This document shows, in pieces, positions 16,432 through 25,902 of a stretch of 64,000 nt of DNA. Within the stretch, counting starts at the first letter, position 1, and each line of letters starts with the position of its first letter. A model generated the notes under the pieces. It did not search any database and was not told the DNA's origin. It worked only from the letters and a program-made list of their open reading frames with translations. This stretch comes from Changchengzhania lutea (GTDB lineage: Bacteria > Bacteroidota > Bacteroidia > Flavobacteriales > Flavobacteriaceae). The stretch covers positions 1,828,001 through 1,892,000 of the forward strand of contig NZ_CP039456.1 in the NCBI RefSeq assembly GCF_006974145.1, read 5' to 3'. Both the position numbers and the translations under genes were made by a program.

Positions 16432-19200
16432 ATGAAAACTCTGCAATTAAATGTTTTAATGTTTTTATGTCTGATGTCTTTTGGTCAGGAGTTACCACCT
16501 ATTGAAAAATTTACTACCGAAAACTACCACGGAGATAATCAAAACTGGATGATTTCTCAAGCTTCCAACAACTTTATTTACGTCGCAAATAATATAGGGC
16601 TATTGGAATATAATGGTGCTAAATGGGTCACGTACCCTTCGCCAAACAACACGATAATTAGAGCAGTAAGAGTTATTAATGATAAAATTTATACGGGTAG
16701 TTATGGAGAATTTGGATATTGGATAAAAAATGAATTTGGAATCTTAACCTATGCGTCATTAGCATCTAAATTAGAAAATAAGCTATCAGAAGATGAAGAA
16801 ATTTGGAACATCATTGAATACAAGGAATGGGTGGTTTTTCAGTCTGGAGACAATATTTATTTTTATAATTCTACTACTGAAACCTTCAAAATAATTCATT
16901 CCAATAATATCATTTATAAAATCTTTAAGGTAGACAACAGGATTTTTTACCATGTAGATAATGAAGGCATTTATCTTGTCGAGAATGGTAAACCTAAGTT
17001 GATATTAAATCATGAAATTGTTAAATCTGGCCGGGTTATAAACATTTTTAAAAGAGATGAAAATTTAATGCTTCTAACTAGAAGTTATGGGTTTTACACT
17101 TTTAAAAATAATAATATGACACCTTGGGAAACGCCTGCAGATGACGTTTTTAAAAAGGTGAATATTTTTAGTAGTATTCAACTGAAAGACGGTAGCTTTA
17201 TAGTAGGCACTATTTCTGATGGTGTTATTCATTTAAATATAGATGGAAGTATTAATTATAAAATTACACAAAAAACAGGACTAAATAATAATACCGTATT
17301 GTGTTTGTTTGAAGACCAAGCGCAAAATGTTTGGGTTGGTTTAGATAATGGCATTAATTGCATAAATGTAAAATCGGCAATTAAAACATATTACGATTAT
17401 GATGGCGTTTTAGGAACGGTATACTCCACGATGGTTTTTAATAATTATCTGTACATAGGGTCTAATCAAGGTCTTTTTTATAGGGAAGTAAATGATATTG
17501 ATTCACCATTTAAATTTATAGAAGGGACAGCGGGCCAAGTTTGGGATTTATATAATTATAAGGATGACTATTTGTTTTGTGGACATCATTTAGGCACTTT
17601 TTTAATTAAAAATAACAAAGCAAAAAATATAAATAAGAATCTAGGGGCATGGACATTTAAAGCCATTCCCAATGCTGAAAACCTCATACTCCAGGGTAAT
17701 TATGATGGACTATACATTCTTGAAAAAGTGAATGAGACTTGGCAAACCAGAAATAAAGTGGAAGGTTTTGAAAATTCCTCAAGGTATTTCGAAATCAATG
17801 ATGATAATCAGGTTTGGGTTAATCATGAATACAAAGGTGTATTTAAACTTAAGTTGGATGACAGTTTAAAAAAAGTGATTAAACTTGGTATGGAAACCAG
17901 CCTGCCTCTTGGAAAAAACACCGGTTTAATCAGATATAAAAATAATATAATCTACCGAGCTCAAGAAGGAATGTTTGAATATAATAATAGTACGGATGCA
18001 TTTCAAAGAGATTCCATTCTGAGCCTAACCACTAAAAAGGATCAATATATTTCTGGTAAATTAGTTGTAGACAAAAACGACAAGCTGTGGGTGTTTTCAA
18101 AAGACAATCTAAATTATATTGAAAATGATAATGTTACCAACCAGCCCGCAATCAATAATATTTCTATTCCTTCGAAGTTAAGAAAGGGGCTTTTGGGTTA
18201 CGAAAATATTTCACTTACTTCTAATAACAAATATGTTTTAGGAACTACAAATGGGTATATAACATTAGATTTATCAAAACTTAATGAGACTAACAATCAT
18301 ACCACTTACTTAAATACAGTTGCTTTACAAGATATAGAAGGTAAAATATCACAATATAAAATTCAACATGTTGGGGAGTTTAATCATAATAACGGAATTT
18401 TGTTGTTTGAGTATTCTGTACCTGAATACGATAAGTTTTTAGGTGTTAAGTATCAATACAAACTTGAAGGACATTCAAATAAATGGAGCCCATGGACAGA
18501 AAATGCACAGGCAAGTTTTGAAAACCTGTCTTTTGGAGATTACACGTTTAAAGTTAGGGTCAAAGTAGGTAACAAATTAACGAAAAACACGGTGTCTTAC
18601 ACTTTCAAAGTAGACCGACCTTGGTATCTTTCAAACATCGCGATAAGTTTTTACTTTTTATTACTTTTATTAATAACCTTAATTACACATAAGGCATACA
18701 AACGCTATTATAACAACAAATTTAAGCATGAGCAGATGGAGAATGAGCAAACGATTATGCAAATTAAAAATGAAAAATTAAATCAGGATATTGAAAATAA
18801 AAATAGAGAGTTGGCAATTTCAACCATGAGTATTATAAAAAAGAATAGAGTTTTAAATAAGATAAAGAAAGAGCTTAAAAAAAATAAAGACAATGCAGAT
18901 AATGCTGCAGTAATACTTATAGATAGCAACCTTAATGATACTAAAGACTGGTCATTTTTTGAGCAGGCCTTTAATAATGCAGATAAAGACTTTTTAGAAA
19001 AAATAAAAAAGTCTCATCCAAATTTAACACCCAACGATTTGCGTTTTTGCGCCTATTTACGACTTAATTTATCTTCAAAAGAAATGGCGCCCCTGCTTAA
19101 TATTTCCATTAAAAGTGTTGAGACGAAGCGTTACAGACTAAGAAAGAAGTTAGGCTTGGAGCACGATAATAGCCTTGTAGACTACATCTTAAAATTTTAG
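16432..19200 (+). CDS. SusR-like membrane regulator: propeller sensor, Y_Y_Y domain, LuxR-type HTH
   Basis: A 922-residue one-component regulator. The signal peptide ends near MSFGQ, then residues about 20-600 form two-component-regulator-type beta-propeller blades (WMISQASNNFIYVANNIGLL, NNTVLCLFEDQAQNVWVGL and similar). The Y_Y_Y domain lies around residues 620-730 (KYQYKLEGHSNKWSPW). One membrane span is at about 735-757, a charged coiled coil at about 765-830, and a C-terminal DNA-binding domain at about 864-922 (LTPNDLRFCAYLRLNLSSKEMAPLLNIS split over the HTH, then KSVETKRYRLRKKLGL). This architecture is that of Bacteroides SusR, which binds an oligosaccharide in the periplasm and activates susC. 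Being between glpF and susC, it probably senses the glycan of this locus. Confidence 0.88.
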   Translation: MKTLQLNVLMFLCLMSFGQELPPIEKFTTENYHGDNQNWMISQASNNFIYVANNIGLLEYNGAKWVTYPSPNNTIIRAVRVINDKIYTGSYGEFGYWIKNEFGILTYASLASKLENKLSEDEEIWNIIEYKEWVVFQSGDNIYFYNSTTETFKIIHSNNIIYKIFKVDNRIFYHVDNEGIYLVENGKPKLILNHEIVKSGRVINIFKRDENLMLLTRSYGFYTFKNNNMTPWETPADDVFKKVNIFSSIQLKDGSFIVGTISDGVIHLNIDGSINYKITQKTGLNNNTVLCLFEDQAQNVWVGLDNGINCINVKSAIKTYYDYDGVLGTVYSTMVFNNYLYIGSNQGLFYREVNDIDSPFKFIEGTAGQVWDLYNYKDDYLFCGHHLGTFLIKNNKAKNINKNLGAWTFKAIPNAENLILQGNYDGLYILEKVNETWQTRNKVEGFENSSRYFEINDDNQVWVNHEYKGVFKLKLDDSLKKVIKLGMETSLPLGKNTGLIRYKNNIIYRAQEGMFEYNNSTDAFQRDSILSLTTKKDQYISGKLVVDKNDKLWVFSKDNLNYIENDNVTNQPAINNISIPSKLRKGLLGYENISLTSNNKYVLGTTNGYITLDLSKLNETNNHTTYLNTVALQDIEGKISQYKIQHVGEFNHNNGILLFEYSVPEYDKFLGVKYQYKLEGHSNKWSPWTENAQASFENLSFGDYTFKVRVKVGNKLTKNTVSYTFKVDRPWYLSNIAISFYFLLLLLITLITHKAYKRYYNNKFKHEQMENEQTIMQIKNEKLNQDIENKNRELAISTMSIIKKNRVLNKIKKELKKNKDNADNAAVILIDSNLNDTKDWSFFEQAFNNADKDFLEKIKKSHPNLTPNDLRFCAYLRLNLSSKEMAPLLNISIKSVETKRYRLRKKLGLEHDNSLVDYILKF

Positions 19201-19490
19201 CAACACGACAAGAGCTTAATTCACCTAGACATTACCACGACAAACATAAATTACGTATTGTTTTGGCAACAGTTCACAAAATATTTGTAATTACAACATC
19301 ACTGTATCTATAAGGTCTTGGCGCAAGAACTATCATGTTTTATCGAAATTTAATACGATGTTCGTTTTTTATCGAGGTAAAATTTATGGAATTATCAGTT
19401 TTAGGGTCTAAGTTTACATATACTCAATTTCAAAATAGTTTGTAAAATTTAAATCAGACTATATTTTGAATCAAACTAAAACGAACTCAC
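19201..19490 (+). promoter_or_regulatory. intergenic control region before susC, candidate promoter 19439-19468
   Basis: A GTTTG (-33-like) at 19438-19442 is followed 17 bases later by TATATTTTG (19460-19468), close to the -7 consensus, about 22 bases before the SusC start. A lone TTCGTTTT at 19361 resembles half of the GlpR-type operator but has no tandem partner. The remaining sequence shows no open frame and may hold the binding site of the SusR-like protein. Confidence 0.45.
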
Positions 19491-22400
19491 ATGAAATTAA
19501 AGCTATGTTATCAAAAAATTAAAGTCCTTCTATGCTTGCTCTTTTTGGCGACCTCTCTTGTTGCGGTTGCACAAACAGATAAAACAGTTACAGGAACAGT
19601 GCTCTCTTCTGAAGACAATATGCCATTGCCTGGGGCAACCGTGCTTGTGAAAGGCACAATTAATGGGACGTCCACGGATTTTGATGGAAACTTTACTTTA
19701 AATGTTTCTAGTTCGGCAAGGACATTGTCCGTTTCTTATATAGGATATCAAACAAAAGAGGCTGCAATTACTACTGGCGCTATGACTATTTTATTGGATG
19801 TCGATCAAAACCTATTGGATGAAGTCGTGGTTGTGGGATATGGAACACAGAAAAAAAGTGACTTAGTAAGTGCGGTTGCCAAGGCAGATTTAAGCAAAGC
19901 AACACAAACACCTACGTCCGATGTTAATGAAATGCTTAGAGGTAGGATTTCTGGTTTACAAGTAGATGTAGGTGGTGGTAGTTTGCGACCAGGAGGGACT
20001 TCAGAAATTATATTTAGAGGACGTGGTTCTATAGAAGGGAACGTAAGCGGGATTTATGTTGTAGATGGTGTGGTAAGAGATGGCGGCATCGAGGACATTA
20101 ATCCAGACGATATCGAATCCATTGAATTTTTAAAAGATGCTTCAGCGCAAGCTATTTATGGATCTAGAGCGGTTAATGGTGTGGTTTTAATCACTACTAA
20201 AAGAGGGAAAACGAACAAAGTTAATGTTTCATATCATGGCTATGTTACAACACAATCTATAGAAAGAAATTTTGATGTATACGATGGTCAAGAATTTGCG
20301 CAATTGCGACGGGAAGCCAGAAGAACAAATAACGGTGACGGCACAGAGTATCTTGATGATGATGAAATCTTTTCAGCTATAGAATTAGAATCGATTGAAA
20401 ATAATGAGTTTGTAGATTGGGAAGATGAATTGCAAAAAAAAGGCACCATAAATAGTCAATCCATAAGTGTAAATGGGGGTACAGAGTCAACACAAGTATT
20501 TGGTAGCATTAATTATTTTAGACAAGATGGTATTATTCCAACCTCTAGTTATGTTAGAAAGAATTTGCGTTTAAACGTCGATCAAAAAATTAGTGATAAA
20601 ATTTCTGCTCGATTCGATATTAATATACTTAATGATAAAACCGAAAGGGCTGCAAATATTAACGTCATTACATTTTCACCATTAGGGAGAGCTTATGACG
20701 ATAACGGAAATTTAACACAATTCCCAAGTGGAGAAGAAGGTACAGCTACCAATCCATTATGGAACTTACGAGAATCTGATGATGATGAAAGAGGTAATGA
20801 TTTTGTTGTAAATTTTATACCATCATATCAAATAACAGATAATTTAAAATATCAATTAACAACGTCTGTTACTCGTAAAAATTCTGAAAGAGGTCGATAT
20901 TTATCCTCACTACATTCTGGAGGAGATACCGATAGAGGTATTGCTAGTATAAATAACCAATTAAGAGAGGCGTTTTTTATTGAAAACATTTTAACTTACG
21001 ATAAAGAATTCAACGAAGACCACAAACTTAACGTGACGCTAGTACAAGCTGCAGATGAGAATAAATACACGCAAACATTTACCGTAGGTACAGGCTTTCC
21101 AAATGAAAGTTTAGGCTACGATGGCATCACAAACGCCATTGGCAATATTACTGCAGAGCGTAATAAAGAGACAATAAGAACTGCATCTTTTATGGGTAGA
21201 TTGCGTTACAATCTATTCGATAAATATTTATTCACGGGTACATTTAGAAGAGATGGCGCCTCAGTTAATGCTAAAGATTTTAAATGGACTGATAATCCAG
21301 CGGGGGCTTTTGCATGGAAAATTCATAAAGAAAGTTTTTTAGAGAATGTCGATGCTATTCAAGAATTAAAGCTACGGTTAAGTTACGGTTCGTTGGCAAA
21401 CGCGCTTAAAGTGCCGTACGCATCACTATTTACAGCAGAAGGACAAAATTATATATTTGATGACGGCATTACGGCATCAGGTTATGCACCATCTGTTATA
21501 TTACCCAATCCTAGTTTAGAGCATGAAAAAATCACCACTTTAAATGTAGGTCTTGATTTCTCATTATTCAACAGGTTTTTAACGGGTGATATCAATTATT
21601 ACGATGCCAGAACTAAAAATTTACTATTAAAACGTGGTGTGCCTTCAATAACGGGGTATCAATATACCTTCTTCAATGCAGGTGAGTTACAAAATACAGG
21701 GATAGAATTAAGTTTAACTGCAAACCTTATTAATACTGAGGATTTTAAGTGGTTTGTCTCTACCAATTGGTCTAATAATAAAAACAAACTTATTGAGCTT
21801 TATAATGACGGCGAAGGTAATCCCATTTTAGATGATGATGCCTATGGCTACTTTGTAGGTCAATCTACAAGTGTTATTAGACAATATGAATTTGACGGTA
21901 TCTGGCAAGAAGGTGATGATTTTGCAAATGCACCACAAGCTAATCCAGAATCGTCTATTCCACAAGAGAATCTTGCTCCTGGTGATATTAGAATTAAAGA
22001 TACCAATGGCGTGGATGAAGATGGTAACCCAACAGGTATTCCAGACGGTAAAATAACGCCTGAAGATCGCGTGTTTAAAGATGGTAATCCAGATTGGTTT
22101 GGTTCATTATCTTCTACTTTATCCTACAAAGGTTTTGAATTATTCGTTGACTTTTATGCCGTAGAGGGTGCCACAAAAGTGAATCCATTTCTGTCAGATT
22201 TCAACAATGGAGGGACACTTTCCAGTAAATTAAATGGTGTAAGAGTGCCATACTATACGCCTGAGAACCCTTCAACAACATTTCCAAGACCGAATTTTGA
22301 TGCAACGCCGCAGTATTTAAATGCCTTAGCAGTAAAGGATGCCTCATACATAAGACTTAGAACGCTTAGTTTAGGGTACACCTTACCTCAATCAGTTTTT

Positions 22401-22574
22401 GATAAATTGAATATTGAACAAGTAAAAGTTTATGTGACGGGTAATAACTTATTCACAGACACAGATTATATTGGGTACAGCCCTGAGGTAAATATTAGAA
22501 ACACTTTTGATAATACCGATACAGGATATCCAGATGCAACAAGTTTCACTTTTGGAGTAAAAGTTAAGTTATAA
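19491..22574 (+). CDS. SusC/RagA-family TonB-dependent outer-membrane transporter
   Basis: A 1027-residue outer-membrane protein. The signal peptide ends at residue about 28 (LVAVAQ). A carboxypeptidase-regulatory-like domain follows (GTVLSSEDNMPLPGATVLVKG with DFDGNFTLNV), then the SusC TonB-box region LDEVVVVGYGTQKKSDL at residues about 106-121, the plug domain with GVVRDGGIEDINPDDIESI and AIYGSRAVNGVVLITTK, and a 22-strand barrel. Length is normal and the frame intact. Energised by TonB, it imports an oligosaccharide or other complex ligand captured by the SusD-like lipoprotein coded 19 bases downstream. Its genomic partners suggest a glycerol-decorated, possibly sulfated ligand. Confidence 0.95.
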   Translation: MKLKLCYQKIKVLLCLLFLATSLVAVAQTDKTVTGTVLSSEDNMPLPGATVLVKGTINGTSTDFDGNFTLNVSSSARTLSVSYIGYQTKEAAITTGAMTILLDVDQNLLDEVVVVGYGTQKKSDLVSAVAKADLSKATQTPTSDVNEMLRGRISGLQVDVGGGSLRPGGTSEIIFRGRGSIEGNVSGIYVVDGVVRDGGIEDINPDDIESIEFLKDASAQAIYGSRAVNGVVLITTKRGKTNKVNVSYHGYVTTQSIERNFDVYDGQEFAQLRREARRTNNGDGTEYLDDDEIFSAIELESIENNEFVDWEDELQKKGTINSQSISVNGGTESTQVFGSINYFRQDGIIPTSSYVRKNLRLNVDQKISDKISARFDINILNDKTERAANINVITFSPLGRAYDDNGNLTQFPSGEEGTATNPLWNLRESDDDERGNDFVVNFIPSYQITDNLKYQLTTSVTRKNSERGRYLSSLHSGGDTDRGIASINNQLREAFFIENILTYDKEFNEDHKLNVTLVQAADENKYTQTFTVGTGFPNESLGYDGITNAIGNITAERNKETIRTASFMGRLRYNLFDKYLFTGTFRRDGASVNAKDFKWTDNPAGAFAWKIHKESFLENVDAIQELKLRLSYGSLANALKVPYASLFTAEGQNYIFDDGITASGYAPSVILPNPSLEHEKITTLNVGLDFSLFNRFLTGDINYYDARTKNLLLKRGVPSITGYQYTFFNAGELQNTGIELSLTANLINTEDFKWFVSTNWSNNKNKLIELYNDGEGNPILDDDAYGYFVGQSTSVIRQYEFDGIWQEGDDFANAPQANPESSIPQENLAPGDIRIKDTNGVDEDGNPTGIPDGKITPEDRVFKDGNPDWFGSLSSTLSYKGFELFVDFYAVEGATKVNPFLSDFNNGGTLSSKLNGVRVPYYTPENPSTTFPRPNFDATPQYLNALAVKDASYIRLRTLSLGYTLPQSVFDKLNIEQVKVYVTGNNLFTDTDYIGYSPEVNIRNTFDNTDTGYPDATSFTFGVKVKL

Positions 22575-22593
22575 TTTTCAAAAAAAATTAATT

Positions 22594-24201
22594 ATGAATA
22601 TTAAAAAAAATTTAATACGAACAAAAAGTAGTTTACTCTTGCTTATGGCACTTTTATCAATTGTGTCTTGTGAAGAATTTTTGGAAGAGCAACCAAGTAC
22701 CGTTATAGATTCGAACTATATTTATACTACAGAAGAAGGTTTAAAATCTGGCGTAGTAAGTTTATATAAGTTTGAAAGAGATCGTTATGATAGAAGTACT
22801 GAAGATTATATGGGGGCTGTATTAATGTCGTCTAGAAGTGATTTGGCGTTTAGCAGAACAGGTTATACAGGAAATATGGGCAGATATCAAAGAGGGATTT
22901 CCCCAGACGACTTAGGAGCAAGATTTGTATCCGCTTTATTTTGGAAACATTATTACAATATAACCAGCAAAGCTACAGATATTATTAATGCTGCCGAAGT
23001 TGCAAGCGGTATTGATGAAGATGTAAGAAATCAAGTGCTTGCAGAGGCTAAGTTCTTTAGAGCACATTCTTATTTTTACTTATATAGAATGTTTAATAAC
23101 ATTTATGTAACTACAGAAACGGTCACAGTAGAGAATGCCTTTGATGTAATAAATGGTAAATCTTCTGAAGATGAAATTTTCGAATTATTAAATAGTGATT
23201 TAAATTTTGCCATAGAGCATTTAGATTGGAATGTAACATTTGGACGCGTATCAAAAGGAACAGCTAAGCACGTAAAAGCCAAAGTGGCCATGTGGGAAGG
23301 TAATTGGCAAGAAGCAAAGATCCAAGCACTTTCAGTTATCGAAGATCCAATGAGTCCTCACAGTTTAGTTGCGGTTGGAGATGTTTTTAAAGGCGACAGA
23401 AACCACTCAGAACAACTCTTCGTAGTACAATCACAAGATGATGCCTTAGGTGGAGGTGAGGTTACTATGATGAATGCGAATTATGTAACTCAATATTTTC
23501 AAATTCCTGGAATAGATGCAAATGTAGAACAAGGAGGAAGAGGTTTTTCAAGAGTTTTGCCTAACCGTTATTTAATGAATCTTATTGCTGAGGATCCAAA
23601 TGATAAAAGAGATGATGATACTTACTTTAGATTAAAATATTACTATACTACAGGAGTGAATACAGGTGAAGAAATTGATATTTATAAACCTATTTCGGAT
23701 GAAAATCCTAATGGCGTACAACTTGCAAGATATTATCAAAGATTACACCCATCTTGCATAAAATTTGCACAGGAAGATGATGACCCGACTACTTACAGAC
23801 AAAAAAGCAATATTTTAGTATATAGATTAGCTGAGACCTATTTAATTGCTGCAGAAGCTATGATGAGGTCTTCAGGCGATCCTTTACCGTACATAAACGC
23901 AGTGCGAACTAGAGCAAAAGCAGCCCCATTAACAAGCGTGAATGAGCAAGCTATTTTAGATGAGCGTGCACGTGAGTTGGCTTTCGAAGGTCAGCGATGG
24001 TTCACTCTAAAAAGAATGGGGCAAGCTGTTATAGATAGACAGATTACCAGTTATGCTGGTGATGGCGAATATTTTCCTGCAAACTTAGGAGATAAAGACC
24101 CTCGCACTAACTGGCAATCGCATTTTATTAATTTTCCTATTGCACAAATAGATTTAGATCTATTAGGACCAAGTTATCCACAAAACGAAGGCTATAATTA
24201 A
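22594..24201 (+). CDS. SusD/RagB-family nutrient-binding lipoprotein
   Basis: A 535-residue surface lipoprotein with lipobox IVSC near residue 28. It has the SusD signature N-terminus (EFLEEQPSTVI), TPR-like helices (LAEAKFFRAHSYFYLYRMF) and the C-terminal motif LDERARELAFEGQRWFTLKRMG. It forms the lid of the SusC transporter and binds the ligand before import. Translation begins 19 bases after susC stops. The binding residues vary between families, so the ligand is not predictable from this reading. Confidence 0.95.
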   Translation: MNIKKNLIRTKSSLLLLMALLSIVSCEEFLEEQPSTVIDSNYIYTTEEGLKSGVVSLYKFERDRYDRSTEDYMGAVLMSSRSDLAFSRTGYTGNMGRYQRGISPDDLGARFVSALFWKHYYNITSKATDIINAAEVASGIDEDVRNQVLAEAKFFRAHSYFYLYRMFNNIYVTTETVTVENAFDVINGKSSEDEIFELLNSDLNFAIEHLDWNVTFGRVSKGTAKHVKAKVAMWEGNWQEAKIQALSVIEDPMSPHSLVAVGDVFKGDRNHSEQLFVVQSQDDALGGGEVTMMNANYVTQYFQIPGIDANVEQGGRGFSRVLPNRYLMNLIAEDPNDKRDDDTYFRLKYYYTTGVNTGEEIDIYKPISDENPNGVQLARYYQRLHPSCIKFAQEDDDPTTYRQKSNILVYRLAETYLIAAEAMMRSSGDPLPYINAVRTRAKAAPLTSVNEQAILDERARELAFEGQRWFTLKRMGQAVIDRQITSYAGDGEYFPANLGDKDPRTNWQSHFINFPIAQIDLDLLGPSYPQNEGYN

Positions 24202-24327
24202 TGGTATTGTTTTATGATTAGTTGAGTTTTATTTAAGGTATAAGGGCAAATAACTGCCCTTATATTTTAATAATTTTTTGGAAGAATTAGTTTTGAAGTT
24301 TTGAAAATAACCAAAATTTAAAAAAGC

Positions 24328-25902
24328 ATGCGCATATTTTTAATAGTATACATTTTAATAAGTTTCTATTCTTGTAATAAAGTTCCACATAAACAAAGCA
24401 TAACTTTTGCAAAAAACCCAGTAATAGCACATAGAGGCGCATGGAAAAAAAACAATCTTCCAAAAAATTCAATAGCCTCTTTAAAGCACGCTATAGAATT
24501 AAAATGTGCTGGATCTGAGTTTGATGTGAGAATGACCTCAGACACTATACTTATTGTAACCCATGACGCTGATTATCATGAACTACCTATTGAAGAAACG
24601 ACTTATGAAGAATTGTCCAAGTTTAAACTTTTTAATGGGGAAACATTGCCAACCTTAAAACAATACCTTCTTGCCGGTATGGAAAACAATAAAACCACCG
24701 GTTTGGTAGTAGAGATTAAACCCTCAAAATTTAAAGACAGAAATGTTTTTATTGCAGAAGAAGTTCATAAATTGGTAAAAAAATTACAAGCCGAAAAGTA
24801 TATTTTAGCTTATATCAGTTTCAGTTACGATATGCTGAAGAAAATACATGCTCTAGATCCTCTGGCCAAAACCCAGTATTTGGATGGTTCTAAATCTCCT
24901 AAGGAATTGAAAGCAGATGGTATTAGCGGATTGGATTATTTGGTTTATAAATTAAAGGTTAAACCAGAATGGATTTCAAGCGCCAAGGAGCATGGATTAA
25001 TTCTAAACGCTTGGACAGCAAACACCACGGAAGATATTGATTGGTTGATAGCCAACGATTTTAATTATATCACCACCGACGAACCAGAACTCGCTTTTGA
25101 AATTTTAATGAAGAGTCCCTCTAATAAAGATTATAAATTGGTATGGAGTGATGAGTTTAATTATCAAGGAAAGCCCGATCCAACTAAATGGGCTTTTGAA
25201 TATGGACTTAAAAGAAATCAAGAAAAGCAGTATTATGTTGATAGTTTAAAAAATGCAAGAGTGGAAAAAGGGTTCTTGATTTTAGAAACACATAAAGAAC
25301 AAGTTAAAAATCAAGGTTTCGTGTCAAATTCCGAGACAAATTGGAGAAAAAATGTTGAATATGCTGATTATACAGCACCTAGTTTAACCACCAAAAATTT
25401 GGCACAATGGACTTACGGTCGGATAGAAATACGCGCACAATTACCAAAAGGAATCGGTTTGTGGCCAGCAATCTGGATGATGGGTATCAATTACGATGAG
25501 GTAGGATGGCCAGAATGTGGTGAAATTGATATCATGGAACATGTCGGTTTTAATCCAGATTCTATATTTGGCACCATTCACACAACATCATATAACCATA
25601 TGAAGGGTACACAAAAAGGAAAAAAAATATTTATTTCAAAGCCTTATGGCACATTTCACGTGTTTGCTATAGATTGGACACCAGAAGGCATCGATTTTAT
25701 TTTAGATGATACGATTTATAATCAAATAGAAAATGAAAACAAAACGGTTAGCGAATGGCCGTTCGATCAAGATTTTTATCTTAAAATGAACATAGCAGTA
25801 GGCGGTATGCTTGGTGGTAAAGAAGGAATTGACAACGCTATCTTTCCACAACAAATGCTAGTTGATTATGTAAGAGTGTACCAGAAAAAAAGTAGCGAAT
25901 GA
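24328..25902 (+). CDS. fusion lipoprotein: glycerophosphodiester phosphodiesterase + GH16 glycanase
   Basis: A 524-residue lipoprotein (lipobox near FYSC, Cys16) with two complete catalytic modules. Residues about 30-265 form a GDPD domain: HRGAW with His36, the metal-site EFDVRM, the second His in VTHDAD, VVEIKPSKF, and NAWTANTTEDIDWLIANDF near the end. This would release glycerol-3-phosphate from a glycerophosphodiester. Residues about 270-524 form GH16: KLVWSDEFNYQGKPD, WTYGRIEIRAQLPKGIGLWPA, the catalytic GEIDIMEHVG with Glu399, Asp401 and Glu404 (beta-bulge ExDxxE type of laminarinases and algal galactanases), and ending MLVDYVRVYQK. All key residues of both modules are present. The domain pair implies a beta-glycan carrying or joined to phosphoglycerol. 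It follows susD by 126 bases and overlaps the next gene by four. Confidence 0.92.
   Translation: MRIFLIVYILISFYSCNKVPHKQSITFAKNPVIAHRGAWKKNNLPKNSIASLKHAIELKCAGSEFDVRMTSDTILIVTHDADYHELPIEETTYEELSKFKLFNGETLPTLKQYLLAGMENNKTTGLVVEIKPSKFKDRNVFIAEEVHKLVKKLQAEKYILAYISFSYDMLKKIHALDPLAKTQYLDGSKSPKELKADGISGLDYLVYKLKVKPEWISSAKEHGLILNAWTANTTEDIDWLIANDFNYITTDEPELAFEILMKSPSNKDYKLVWSDEFNYQGKPDPTKWAFEYGLKRNQEKQYYVDSLKNARVEKGFLILETHKEQVKNQGFVSNSETNWRKNVEYADYTAPSLTTKNLAQWTYGRIEIRAQLPKGIGLWPAIWMMGINYDEVGWPECGEIDIMEHVGFNPDSIFGTIHTTSYNHMKGTQKGKKIFISKPYGTFHVFAIDWTPEGIDFILDDTIYNQIENENKTVSEWPFDQDFYLKMNIAVGGMLGGKEGIDNAIFPQQMLVDYVRVYQKKSSE

Noticed and set aside
19361-19368. GlpR operator before susC
   Set aside because: Only one half (TTCGTTTT) is present and in AT-rich DNA this is weak.
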